NCBI GenBank assembly: GCA_016868785.1 | Contig: VGFS01000022.1 | Location: 1 to 36,636 of the forward strand | DNA from: Bacteroidota bacterium | GTDB lineage: Bacteria; Bacteroidota; Bacteroidia; NS11-12g; UBA955 | Direction of reading: 5' to 3' | Length of the DNA stretch: 36,636 nucleotides | In this document: positions 1 through 8,731 of the stretch, in pieces | Layout: each line of letters starts with the position of its first letter | How positions within the stretch are numbered: position 1 is the first letter of the stretch | Notes under the pieces: generated by a model | Told to the model about the DNA's origin: nothing | Seen by the model: only the letters and a program-made list of their open reading frames with translations | Database searches by the model: none | Program-made: the position numbers and the translations under genes

Positions 1-29
1 GTTTGCGTTGTTTCTTTGCGATTGAAATT

Positions 30-2561
30 ATGCACAAAGCGCGTTTGATTTTATTGTTGGGATGGTTTTTGGCTGGTGTTACCTCTTTGTTTGCACAAGG
101 GGTTGGCGGGAATTCTGGACAAAGGCCGAGTGATGCCACTTTGGCGATGCCTGTTGTGATGGGGAAAGTGGTGGATTCTGCCTCGAATAAAGCATTGAAT
201 TTGGTGGTGGTAGATTTGGTGAAGTTGGATGAAAAGGGGGCTGTAGAGGGCGGACTTACAGATACTTTGGGAAACTTTAAATTGGCACTGAAGTCGGGGT
301 TTGGTCGGTATGTGTTGAAGTTGACGGCTTTGGGATATCCGGTTTTAGAGATTGCAGATACTTTGCTTTTGACGCCAGAAAAATGGCGATTTGATTGCGG
401 GGTCATTGGCATGACTCGATTGGAAGGAGAAGTTGAAAAAATGCAGGGCGCGGAAATTCGCGTTTCTGGGCCTGTTATTGAGAATAAAATTGATCGGTTG
501 GTATATAATGCGGGACAAGATATCACAGCGAAGGGCGGGTCGGCATCTGATTTGTTGGCGAAAGTGCCCATGGTTGAGGTAGATATGGATGGCAATGTAT
601 CGATTCGTGGCAGCCGCAACTTGCGTGTGTTGATCAATGGACGGCCTTCTGGCATGATGGCAGGCAGTGTGTCTGATGCATTGCGTTCATTGCCCGCCGA
701 TGGCATTGATAAAATTGAGGTGATTACCAACCCGAGTGCAAAATACGATGCGGAAGGCACGGCGGGGATCATCAATATCATATTAAAGCAAGTGAAGTTG
801 AAAGGGAAAACCGGCAATGTTTCGAGCGGTTTGGGTACGCGGAGTGCGAACCTAAGCAGTGATGTTTCCATTCAAAACGGGACAACCAATTTCACGGTGC
901 GATTGGGTGGGCATTTTTGGCGCTCATGGGGCGGTGGATGGACCAATAGAACCAACACCATCAATGGTGTGGGGTACGCCTTGAGGCAAGAAAATGATGT
1001 AAAAAACTGGGGTGGTGGACCGCGGTTAACCTTGAGTTCTGATTTTCAGTTGAGCAAGACGAGTGCACTTTCGGTGAGTACTACTTTTAGTACAAGGATG
1101 AGAAACTCCGACAATGAGGTGAGCACCGCTACAGGGTTTGATCATCAGCCCTTAGATTTTTTGTGGAAACAGGCCACCGATAATTTTACTTATACTCTGG
1201 GTTTGGATGCCAACATCGATTACCGGAAGAGTTTTAAAAAGGTGGGTAGGGAATTGGGTATTTCGTTGCAATACAGCGGAAGTCAAGACAATACGGATTA
1301 TTCGTTTTTACGCTACAATCAATTGGGTGCAGAAACCCGGAAAGAAAAGAGCTTGAACAACGGTAAAAACAATGAAATCACCTCTCAAATAGATTATACA
1401 GAGCCCTTGCATGATAAGCTTACTTGGGAAGTTGGACTTAAAACGACCCTGAGGTCGGTGAAAAGTGACTATCATTTCGATAGTTTCAATTATGCGGATG
1501 CGGTGTATTCCTCGATCAATGATCGCAACAATCAGTTCGATTACTATCAAAATGTTTTTGGTGGATATTCTCAGTTTACGTACAACGCCAGTCAGAAATA
1601 TTCTTTCAAACTGGGCGGCAGATACGAAGCCACAGAGTTTGGCGGCGTGTTGTATCAACCCATAAAGGAAAGTTATCAGGGGTTGTCGTATCAGAACTTT
1701 ATACCATACCTCAACGTGAATCGGAAATTGGGCAAAGGGGGGTATTTACGTGGTACCTATACGCAGCGCATACAGCGGCCTAGCTTATTTTATCTGAATC
1801 CGTACACCAACTTTTCAGACCCTTTGAATATCACAACGGGAAACCCTCGTTTGAGTGCAGAGGTATCGAACAATTTTGAACTGTCTACGGGCAATTATGG
1901 TGCAAAAGGGGGTTGGGGAGTCAATGTATTTCATCGTAGAATAGGCAATGCCATCGAGACCATTCGCAGTGTAGGACAGGATAGGGTTTACCGCACCACC
2001 TACGGAAATATTGGGTTGAACTACACCACTGGATTTGATGTAAATGCCAACTTAAAAGGCAAGTGGAAGGGGCGTGATTGGACCTTGAATTTTAACGGAG
2101 GATTGGGTTGGGTAGATATTCGTAGCGGGCAGGATACTGGTTTGCTGAAAGGTGCGAGAAATCAAGGATTAACGTACAATGCAGGCCTGCGATCTAGCTT
2201 GAAATTGAATAAAAACTGGCAAATGGAATTGTGGGGCAGATTCAATGCGCCCACGTTCTCGTTGCAAGGAACGGCCACAAACTGGTTTTTTCACATGATT
2301 GGCGTTAAACGTCGGTTCAGCAACGACAAAGGAGGATTTGGATTTGGGTTGGATAACCCCTTTATACCCCGCACCGATTTTATTACCAAGGCCAGCGGAC
2401 AGGATTTCAATTATTACAGTTTGCAAAGGATAAACATGTGGGGGGTGAGGGTGAATTTCGATTATAAGTTTGGCGCGATGACCATTGAGAAGCCAAAGCC
2501 CGTATTAAGGAAATTACTGAATGATGATTTAAAGCCTTCAGGTGGACAAGAAGGCATGTAA
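30..2561 (+). CDS. TonB-dependent-receptor-like outer membrane beta-barrel protein
   Basis: This 843-residue protein is probably an outer-membrane transporter or receptor of the 'outer membrane beta-barrel family' (OMP_b-brl_3) of Bacteroidota. I see a signal peptide (MHKARLILLLGWFLAG, ending near FAQG), a carboxypeptidase-regulatory-like beta-sandwich around residues 40-120, a TonB plug-like region around 170-260 (LLAKVPMVEVDMDG, then GTAGIINIILK) and a long aromatic-rich barrel to the end. The reading frame is open upstream to base 3, but the ATG at 30 directly precedes the signal peptide and is the better start. No SusD-like gene follows, so this is not a SusCD pair. The substrate is unknown. 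The promoter must lie before the window. Confidence 0.85.
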   Translation: MHKARLILLLGWFLAGVTSLFAQGVGGNSGQRPSDATLAMPVVMGKVVDSASNKALNLVVVDLVKLDEKGAVEGGLTDTLGNFKLALKSGFGRYVLKLTALGYPVLEIADTLLLTPEKWRFDCGVIGMTRLEGEVEKMQGAEIRVSGPVIENKIDRLVYNAGQDITAKGGSASDLLAKVPMVEVDMDGNVSIRGSRNLRVLINGRPSGMMAGSVSDALRSLPADGIDKIEVITNPSAKYDAEGTAGIINIILKQVKLKGKTGNVSSGLGTRSANLSSDVSIQNGTTNFTVRLGGHFWRSWGGGWTNRTNTINGVGYALRQENDVKNWGGGPRLTLSSDFQLSKTSALSVSTTFSTRMRNSDNEVSTATGFDHQPLDFLWKQATDNFTYTLGLDANIDYRKSFKKVGRELGISLQYSGSQDNTDYSFLRYNQLGAETRKEKSLNNGKNNEITSQIDYTEPLHDKLTWEVGLKTTLRSVKSDYHFDSFNYADAVYSSINDRNNQFDYYQNVFGGYSQFTYNASQKYSFKLGGRYEATEFGGVLYQPIKESYQGLSYQNFIPYLNVNRKLGKGGYLRGTYTQRIQRPSLFYLNPYTNFSDPLNITTGNPRLSAEVSNNFELSTGNYGAKGGWGVNVFHRRIGNAIETIRSVGQDRVYRTTYGNIGLNYTTGFDVNANLKGKWKGRDWTLNFNGGLGWVDIRSGQDTGLLKGARNQGLTYNAGLRSSLKLNKNWQMELWGRFNAPTFSLQGTATNWFFHMIGVKRRFSNDKGGFGFGLDNPFIPRTDFITKASGQDFNYYSLQRINMWGVRVNFDYKFGAMTIEKPKPVLRKLLNDDLKPSGGQEGM

Positions 2562-2585
2562 CTGTGGATTAGTTCATCGAGGATG

Positions 2586-2618
2586 TTGGATAATTTAATA
2601 AACTAAAAAATAGATTTG
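2586..2618 (+). promoter_or_regulatory. Putative promoter of the DUF3127 gene
   Basis: A TTG at 2586-2588 and TAGATTTG at 2611-2618 match the Bacteroidota -33 (TTG) and -7 (TAnnTTTG) elements, with a slightly long spacer of 22. The ATG begins only 5 bases after the last G, so transcription should start at or next to the start codon. Confidence 0.5.
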
Positions 2619-2622
2619 TGAT

Positions 2623-3009
2623 ATGGAAATTACAGGAAAAATTGTACAGACATTGCCCAAACAGACGGGAAATGCAAGAAACGGGAGCACTTGGGAAAAG
2701 CAGGAGTATATCATTGAAGTTCCTGGTCAATATCCCAAGAAAGTGTGTTTCAACCTGTGGGGAGATAAAATTGGGAAGTTCAACATTCAAAATGGCGATG
2801 ATGTAACCATTGCTGTGGATGTAGAAAGCCGCGAATATAATGGTCGTTGGTACACAGACATCCGTGCTTGGAATGTGACCAAACAGGGTGCATCACCTGC
2901 CGTTGGGGGCAACAATTCGGTACCGAATTTTGAGTCAATGCCAACGGGCGATTCATCGGCATCTAGCAATGCAGCGAGTCCTTTTGAGGACGATGATTTG
3001 CCATTCTAG
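2623..3009 (+). CDS. DUF3127 family protein with SSB-like acidic C-terminal tail
   Basis: This small protein of 128 residues belongs to the DUF3127 family (a family of unknown function that is common in Bacteroidota). Residues 1-88 form the conserved domain, with the motifs PKKVCFNLWGDK and ESREYNGRWYTDIRAW; their spacing suggests an OB-like beta barrel (inference). Residues 89-120 are a Ser/Ala/Gly/Asn-rich linker, and the protein ends in EDDDLPF, nearly the same as the DDDIPF tip of bacterial single-stranded DNA-binding protein. The ATG at 2623 sits just behind a good -7 element. It has no signal peptide and should be cytoplasmic. A role on nucleic acid or in SSB-partner binding is an inference, not shown. 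Confidence 0.85.
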   Translation: MEITGKIVQTLPKQTGNARNGSTWEKQEYIIEVPGQYPKKVCFNLWGDKIGKFNIQNGDDVTIAVDVESREYNGRWYTDIRAWNVTKQGASPAVGGNNSVPNFESMPTGDSSASSNAASPFEDDDLPF

Positions 3010-3086
3010 GTCTAGTTTAATTGTAATAATAACTTCATGCGTGTTTTTGTGGGAAACGAAAACGCCCAAAAGTGTGTCTAATCCAC

Positions 3087-3094
3087 TAAATTTG
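3087..3094 (+). promoter_or_regulatory. Putative -7 element before the PKD giant
   Basis: TAAATTTG is a perfect match to the Bacteroidota -7 consensus, 17 bases before the ATG at 3112. I see no TTG at the expected 19-21 base distance upstream, so the promoter may be weak or activator-dependent. Confidence 0.4.
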
Positions 3095-3111
3095 TATTAT
3101 TCTAAACGTTT

Positions 3112-6100
3112 ATGAAGCTTTTTATTACTCGAATAGGAAAGAAGTCAGCTTGGTTTTTGTTGATTTTTTTGGTGGCGCTGGCTCCGGCATTGAAAGCAAC
3201 CGACTATTACGTTTCCAAGTCAGGAAATGATGCCAACAGTGGTCTTTCGGTTGCTTTGGCAAAGCTGACGATTACGGCGGCTGCCAATACGGCTGCGGCG
3301 GGGGATGTGATTTACATTGCCACGGGGTATTACGCGGAAGTTGTAAGTCCTGGAAAGTCTCTGAAGTTTTTGGTCGACAGTGTACAGGTGAATGAATTGA
3401 CGATGAACGTTGCTGGAATCACGTTGGACATCGACGGGAACGCCAACGAGAAAACGTTCAACATCAAAACCAAGTTAACGCTGACTGATGGGATTGTAAA
3501 ACTGGGTACCTCTTTGGCGGCATTTCGCGCTTTGGATGGTTGTACCGTAGGTGCGGGCACCAAAACGAGTTATGTAGATGGTGCGGTTCATATTGGTTTA
3601 ACCAACGGATCTACCAGCATGACATTCCCCGTAGGTGCTGGTACAGATTACCGTCCGGTGTCTATCTCATTCAGTAAATCCAATGCAAACTTGACCTATT
3701 TTTGGTTTCAAGCCAAAGCAGGTGCGGCGGCAGGTAATGGTTCGTTGCCATCGGGAATTCGCAATTATTCAAAAATCAATCACTTTGTGGGTGGCACAGT
3801 GCCCGCTTTGGCGAGCAATGCCTCGAATTTTACGGTTACGTTGCGTTATGATTCAGTGACCACCGATGATGGGGTCTATGAAACATCCACATTGCGTGTT
3901 TTGGGCTATACGGCCTCATCTACTTGGGCCAATTTGAGTGGTACGGGTAGTGCCACCCGCAAGGGACAGATTCAATCGAGTAGTATGTCGACCTTGGGCG
4001 GTACTTTTGCCTTGGCCTGTGCTTTCAAAACACTGACTGCCACCGAGCGCATGACAGGATTGAATTTGCTCGGGGATTTGGAGCCCCACGCGGCGTTCAA
4101 ATTGACCGGACGTTGTTCTGCAGATTCATTTAAATTCACTGATTTAACCCGCAGTAAAACGGCAATCATCTCTTATAAGTGGAATTTTGGTGAGGCTGGT
4201 GCTGCAACCAACAGTCAAACTACCCGCAACGCGGTACACAAATATGCTACTTCTGGAACTTACCGGGTGAGCTTCGTAACATTGAATGCGGATAACTTTT
4301 TGGACTCTTGGGTACAGATGGTAACGGTTTTTGCGACGCCTTTCATTTTGAAGACGGTAAACAATGTTTGTATTGGAGAACAAACGACCATGACAGATTT
4401 TTCGCAGGCCAACGGAGAGACAATCTCTGGTTGGAACTGGAATTTGGGCGATGGTCCTCCGGCAACCATCAAAACGTCAAAAACCATTACCCATACCTAT
4501 GCAAATCCTGGCGCCTATAAGGTTTTGCTTCGTGTAACAACCGTCAATGCGTGTATTTCGATAGATACATTTGATTATATCGTACACGATAAACCCGCTC
4601 CAGCGTTTGATCCCAAAGATGTTTGTTTCGGTCAATCAACTTTGTTTGATGATCAAAGTACGGTGGCGGCACCTGATTTGATTGGGTCACGCAAATGGGA
4701 TTTTGGAGATGGTTTTACCAGCACGAATAAAACGATTAGTCGTAAATACGCCGCTCCAGGTTTGTACAATGTGAAGTTGATTTCCTATTCGAATTACCAA
4801 GGTCAAAAAGGTGCGTGTAGGGATTCAATTACCAAACCTGTGCGTGTGTTTGCATTGCCTGATGTGAGTTATTCTCAATCGCATACTTGTTTTGAAGAGG
4901 AGACGGTATTTACCGACAATACCAACATCATCAATCCTGATTACGCAGCTACTTACACTTGGCAGTTTGGTGACGGCGTTACCGATACGACCATGTATGG
5001 TGCTCGCTACACCTATACCGCCGCAGGTGCTTATAAAACCCGTTTGACCGTTGTGTCGAATGCGGGATGTGTGGGCACCGACACCCTAACTGTATATGTC
5101 CATCCCAAGCCGGTGGCAGGTTACACCGTGAAAGAAGTTTGCTTTGGAGATTCAACAGCGTTTACCCGTAAAGGGCAAATGAATCCCAATTTGGAAGCGA
5201 AGTTGGCCTACAGTTGGTTGTTTGATGGAAGCATCGCTTACTTTACCAAAACGCCAAAAATTAAGTTTGCGGCACCCGGTACTCATACAGTTGTATTATT
5301 GGCCAAAACCAACGAAGGTTGTATGGACTCGGCGGTTGGGAATGTTCGCTCATTTTTCATGCCCAATCCACAGTTCACTTTGGATAATACTATTACACCC
5401 AATGACTCTATACAGTGTTTCAAAAACAACCTGTTTACATTCAATTTTTCTGTGAGCATTGATCCAGCCGATACCCTATTGAATTCGGCTTGGAGTTGGG
5501 GCGATAAGCAGACCGAAATGCCGGCGAGCAATACAACCCACAGCTATGCAGACACAGGTGTGTATACTGTGAAGTTGTATGGTTGGACGATCAATGGATG
5601 TGCCGATAGTATGGTGAAGCAATACGTGGTAAATCCATCGCCCAACGCGAAGTTCTATCAAGAGGGTACTTGTGTTCCCGATACCATTCGATTCTACGAT
5701 ACCGCCTCTACTTCGACCAGGCCCATTGCCATTCGCAAATGGAAGTTTGGCACCGGAACTGTTTTTGGGGCAGCACCGAAATCGAATTTCTACACCACTT
5801 CAGGTCCGCACGATGTTACATACATCATCGAAAACGATTTAGGGTGTGCGGATTCGTTGACGCAGACCTTCAACTTCATTGTGAAACCTACCATCGCATT
5901 CAATTACTCTGGAAGTATGCCATTGTGTAAAGGGGATAGCATCGACATAACTGCGGGTGGTGCAGACAGTATCAAATGGTTGTGGAATGGAGATACAACA
6001 CGCACACAGAAGTTGTTCGGAAAAGGTTGGTACAAGGTGAAAGGAACAACGGGTATTTGTACTACGATAGATTCAGTGCAGGTGTTGGCATTCCCCACAG

Positions 6101-6597
6101 CAAACATTGTTATTTACAGCGACACCACCATTTATCGCGGTAAAAAAGTAAACTTGTGGGCAACTGGGGCCGATAATTATTGGTGGACCGATAGTTCAAC
6201 CCTAAACAAAGGAACAGGAGATTCGGTGATCGCACGTCCGCTCGTAACCAGAATGTACTATGTATCTGGTACAGATTCCAATGGCTGTAACGACCTGGAT
6301 TCCGTGCTTGTTACTGTGGTAGATCCTCCGTTGGTGAAAATTCCCAACTTGATTACACCAAATGGTGACAATGAAAATGATTTCTGGGATTTGACGGAGT
6401 TGGCAGATATTTTCTTGTTCGATATTCGCATCAGTGACCGTCAAGGAAAATTGGTATACAATACAGCAAACTATCAAAACGACTGGAATGCTGTAGACAA
6501 TCAAGGAACAGATTTGCCGCCGGGAATCTATTTCTATTACATGAAAAACCGGTTTAACAACGAAGAATTCAGAGGTTACATTCAAGTAATTCGATAA
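3112..6597 (+). CDS. Secreted PKD-repeat protein with type-B T9SS sorting domain
   Basis: This 1161-residue protein is a predicted type IX secretion substrate. It has a signal peptide of about 28 residues (ending near LKATDYY), then a stretch starting YYVSKSGNDANSG that resembles the opening of right-handed beta-helix (DUF1565/pectin-lyase-like) proteins, up to about residue 190. A beta-rich region follows. About seven PKD domains lie between residues 324 and 925, each with a WxFG-DG-like strand and paired cysteines. Next come Ig-like segments (926-1070) and a gliding-motility-type C-terminal domain (1073-1161; ITPNGDNENDFW ... LPPGIYFYY). Type-B domains of this kind direct export through T9SS and surface attachment. 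The PorP/SprF gene begins 6 bases downstream, the usual arrangement for a cargo and its dedicated outer-membrane partner. The role of the exposed part (adhesin or matrix protein) is inferred. Confidence 0.9.
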   Translation: MKLFITRIGKKSAWFLLIFLVALAPALKATDYYVSKSGNDANSGLSVALAKLTITAAANTAAAGDVIYIATGYYAEVVSPGKSLKFLVDSVQVNELTMNVAGITLDIDGNANEKTFNIKTKLTLTDGIVKLGTSLAAFRALDGCTVGAGTKTSYVDGAVHIGLTNGSTSMTFPVGAGTDYRPVSISFSKSNANLTYFWFQAKAGAAAGNGSLPSGIRNYSKINHFVGGTVPALASNASNFTVTLRYDSVTTDDGVYETSTLRVLGYTASSTWANLSGTGSATRKGQIQSSSMSTLGGTFALACAFKTLTATERMTGLNLLGDLEPHAAFKLTGRCSADSFKFTDLTRSKTAIISYKWNFGEAGAATNSQTTRNAVHKYATSGTYRVSFVTLNADNFLDSWVQMVTVFATPFILKTVNNVCIGEQTTMTDFSQANGETISGWNWNLGDGPPATIKTSKTITHTYANPGAYKVLLRVTTVNACISIDTFDYIVHDKPAPAFDPKDVCFGQSTLFDDQSTVAAPDLIGSRKWDFGDGFTSTNKTISRKYAAPGLYNVKLISYSNYQGQKGACRDSITKPVRVFALPDVSYSQSHTCFEEETVFTDNTNIINPDYAATYTWQFGDGVTDTTMYGARYTYTAAGAYKTRLTVVSNAGCVGTDTLTVYVHPKPVAGYTVKEVCFGDSTAFTRKGQMNPNLEAKLAYSWLFDGSIAYFTKTPKIKFAAPGTHTVVLLAKTNEGCMDSAVGNVRSFFMPNPQFTLDNTITPNDSIQCFKNNLFTFNFSVSIDPADTLLNSAWSWGDKQTEMPASNTTHSYADTGVYTVKLYGWTINGCADSMVKQYVVNPSPNAKFYQEGTCVPDTIRFYDTASTSTRPIAIRKWKFGTGTVFGAAPKSNFYTTSGPHDVTYIIENDLGCADSLTQTFNFIVKPTIAFNYSGSMPLCKGDSIDITAGGADSIKWLWNGDTTRTQKLFGKGWYKVKGTTGICTTIDSVQVLAFPTANIVIYSDTTIYRGKKVNLWATGADNYWWTDSSTLNKGTGDSVIARPLVTRMYYVSGTDSNGCNDLDSVLVTVVDPPLVKIPNLITPNGDNENDFWDLTELADIFLFDIRISDRQGKLVYNTANYQNDWNAVDNQGTDLPPGIYFYYMKNRFNNEEFRGYIQVIR

Positions 6598-6603
6598 ACA
6601 GAG

Positions 6604-7941
6604 ATGAAAAAAATCACAATCGTTTCAACATTGTTGCTTTCCATTGGCGGTCTGTCGGCCCAAATGGGTGCGAAAATTGATCAGTTCTACATGGATTATT
6701 CGCTGATCAATCCAGCGGCCATGAATACCCATGACCAAGGTCATGTGACATTGTTGTATAACAAAATGTTCTCCGCAGTGCCAGGGTCGCCCCAGACCAC
6801 GGTGTTGAATGTAGTGATGCCAGTACCTTCAAAAAACACAGGATACGGATTGTATTACATGCGAGAGCGCGTAGGGTTTTCAGAAATGCACAATGCTTAT
6901 GCTTCTTACGCATACTCATTCCCAATTGCGGGCAGCACCAATTTGAATTTGGGGATGAGCGTAGGGGCTTTGTCGCAGAATTTCGATATGTCGAAAGCCA
7001 TCTACATTAGCAGCAATGACCCAATCATCAAATCTTTGACGCTTACGCCCCCCGTTACCCGGGCTGATTTGCGCGCTTCTGCGTTTATCAATGGAGAGAA
7101 GTGGTTCGCAGGATTTGCGATTTCTCGATTGAGTAAGCCTCGTTTCGATTATGTTTACTACAACTACACCGCTGCTTATCAACTGCAGTCGCAAGGTAGT
7201 TTGATGTTCGGTTATAACATCGATTTGGGCGACGACGTGATCTTGAAGCCTGCACTATATGCCTCGGCTTACGACTTTAATTATTTCCGCTTGCAGTATA
7301 ACGTATCGATGTGGTACCAAGACAAATTTTGGATTGGTGTTGGCGGTAATGATATCGGACAGATTGGTGGGAACATCGGTTTCTCGCCTCAGGATGATAT
7401 CAAAGTTTCATATTCTTACAACACGCCTACGGGTGGACAAAGGATTGCCTTAGGGAATTCCCATGAATTTCATACGTTCGTTGGTTTTGCAGCTTTGGGT
7501 GGCGGTGCGCGGTCTGGATCTGTTAGAGACGATGATGGTGCTGATTTGAATAGTGCCAATGGCGGTGAGGGAGACGATGGTGAAGGCGATGGCAATGGAG
7601 GGTTTGGGATGAGTAAAGAAGTTACCATTACCAGTTTGGAGGATATGAAGAGCATGGGTACGGGCAATGATACTTCGAAAATCAAATTGCCAGCCATTGA
7701 AAAGGTAAAGCCAGGGCCAGGATTTTACCTGGTAGCGGGTTTGCATAGTTCTGAAGCAAAAGCCAACAAACAGATCAAGGATTTGTATAAGAAGGGTGTG
7801 TTGTCGTACAAGATTTACGACCCTAGCAATAAGAGTTACTATGTGTATTTGAAGGATTTCGCTTCTGAAAAAGATGCGAACCGTGGAATATTTTATTATG
7901 AAGCGTCTGTTCCACAGGTGTGGATTAGGGAAGTGAAATAG
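6604..7941 (+). CDS. PorP/SprF-family outer membrane protein with SPOR-like C-terminus
   Basis: This 445-residue protein has a signal peptide (ending LSAQ near residue 20) and a PorP/SprF barrel to about residue 296, with the family's N-terminal pattern (DQFYMDYSLINPAAM). In known systems such proteins are needed for secretion or surface anchoring of the neighbouring CHU_C-domain protein. Residues 297-368 are a Gly/Asp/Glu-rich linker and a charged segment. Residues 369-445 (GFYLVAGLHSSEAKAN ... YYVYLKDFASEKDANRGIF) have the two-repeat layout of a SPOR peptidoglycan-binding domain. Plain PorP/SprF proteins are usually around 300-350 residues, so the C-terminal addition is notable. It is co-transcribed with the PKD gene and is followed by a strong bidirectional terminator. 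Confidence 0.85.
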   Translation: MKKITIVSTLLLSIGGLSAQMGAKIDQFYMDYSLINPAAMNTHDQGHVTLLYNKMFSAVPGSPQTTVLNVVMPVPSKNTGYGLYYMRERVGFSEMHNAYASYAYSFPIAGSTNLNLGMSVGALSQNFDMSKAIYISSNDPIIKSLTLTPPVTRADLRASAFINGEKWFAGFAISRLSKPRFDYVYYNYTAAYQLQSQGSLMFGYNIDLGDDVILKPALYASAYDFNYFRLQYNVSMWYQDKFWIGVGGNDIGQIGGNIGFSPQDDIKVSYSYNTPTGGQRIALGNSHEFHTFVGFAALGGGARSGSVRDDDGADLNSANGGEGDDGEGDGNGGFGMSKEVTITSLEDMKSMGTGNDTSKIKLPAIEKVKPGPGFYLVAGLHSSEAKANKQIKDLYKKGVLSYKIYDPSNKSYYVYLKDFASEKDANRGIFYYEASVPQVWIREVK

Positions 7942-7954
7942 TAAATCAATCATT

Positions 7955-8008
7955 CCGCTGGAAATAGAAAAGACAACGCCGCGGCGTTGTCTTTTCTATT
8001 TCCAGCGG
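7955..8008. terminator. Perfect 54-bp palindrome, bidirectional terminator
   Basis: Bases 7955-7981 and 7982-8008 are exact reverse complements, with no spacer at the centre. The arms contain AGAAAAGACAACGCCG / CGGCGTTGTCTTTTCT, so on either strand a stem with a run of T on its 3' side forms. It lies between the stop of the PorP/SprF gene at 7941 and the stop of the DUF4159 gene at 8016, which converge. This position fits a shared terminator. Confidence 0.85.
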
Positions 8009-8015
8009 AGGGTTT

Positions 8016-8729
8016 CTATTTTTGGGTAAATGCGTATTGAATTAAATTGGCTCCCATCCGAAGCGCTTGCTGTCGTACCGCCTCTGGGTCTTTATACACT
8101 TCCGGATCTTCCCAGCCATTTCCCAGATCGCATTCGTAGTCGTAAAAGCAAATGAGTTTTCCTTCCCAAAACAACCCGTAGCCGATGGGCGCTTTGCCCT
8201 CATGTTCATGTACTTTAGGCAGTCCGTTGGGGAATTGAAAGGCTCCTTTATAAATGGGGTGTGAAAAGGGAACTACTTGAAAAGATAACTCGGGGAACAC
8301 CTTTTTCATTTCTCGTTTGATGAAAGGGTCCATGCCGAAATTGTCGCAGATATGCAGGAAGCCACCACTGATGAGATAGGTGCGCAGGTTTGCAGCATCG
8401 GTCTCGTTGAACACAACATTTCCGTGGCCTGTCATAAAGATGAACGGATACCGAAAAATATCGGCTGAGCCCACCTCAACCACAGATTCAGTCAACGAAA
8501 ATTGGGTCAATAATTGTTGATTGACAAATTTGGCCAAGTTGGATAGTGCCGTTCTGCTGCTGTACCAATCGCCACCTCCGTTGTATTTTAATCGGGCCAG
8601 GGAGATGGGCTTGGGTGCAAGAACGAGTGCGTCAGGGGCGGTTTGCTGAAGATGCTGATTCCCGCCTGCACAAAGATCAATAGCCGGTAGGGATGTAGCG
8701 ATCAGTAATGCACTAATAACCCGCTTCAT
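8016..8729 (-). CDS. DUF4159 domain-containing protein
   Basis: This 237-residue exported protein has a signal peptide (MKRVISALLIATSLPA) and a single DUF4159 domain from about residue 40 to the end. Typical features are the opening LARLKYNGGGDWY, the strand YPFIFMTGHG, LRTYLISGGFLHICDNFG and HPIYKGAF, which give the domain its glutamine-amidotransferase-like appearance. The function of the family is not established. It is the last gene of the ftsX-DUF3098-uppP operon, starting 2 bases after the uppP stop codon. As I recall it, this operon often continues into truB in related genomes, so its position here may be a local rearrangement. Confidence 0.85.
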   Translation of the reverse strand: MKRVISALLIATSLPAIDLCAGGNQHLQQTAPDALVLAPKPISLARLKYNGGGDWYSSRTALSNLAKFVNQQLLTQFSLTESVVEVGSADIFRYPFIFMTGHGNVVFNETDAANLRTYLISGGFLHICDNFGMDPFIKREMKKVFPELSFQVVPFSHPIYKGAFQFPNGLPKVHEHEGKAPIGYGLFWEGKLICFYDYECDLGNGWEDPEVYKDPEAVRQQALRMGANLIQYAFTQK

Positions 8730-8731
8730 AC

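Noticed and set aside
3030-3075. Possible hairpin (GCGTGTTTT ... GAAAACGC) between DUF3127 and the PKD gene
   Set aside because: The pairing has a mismatch and a wobble within eight bases and no T-run, so a terminator or attenuator is not supported.
7450-7953. Long open frame on the minus strand opposite the PorP/SprF gene
   Set aside because: It lies wholly against a clear coding gene, its product looks like a shadow translation, and it would run into the convergent terminator side with no promoter.
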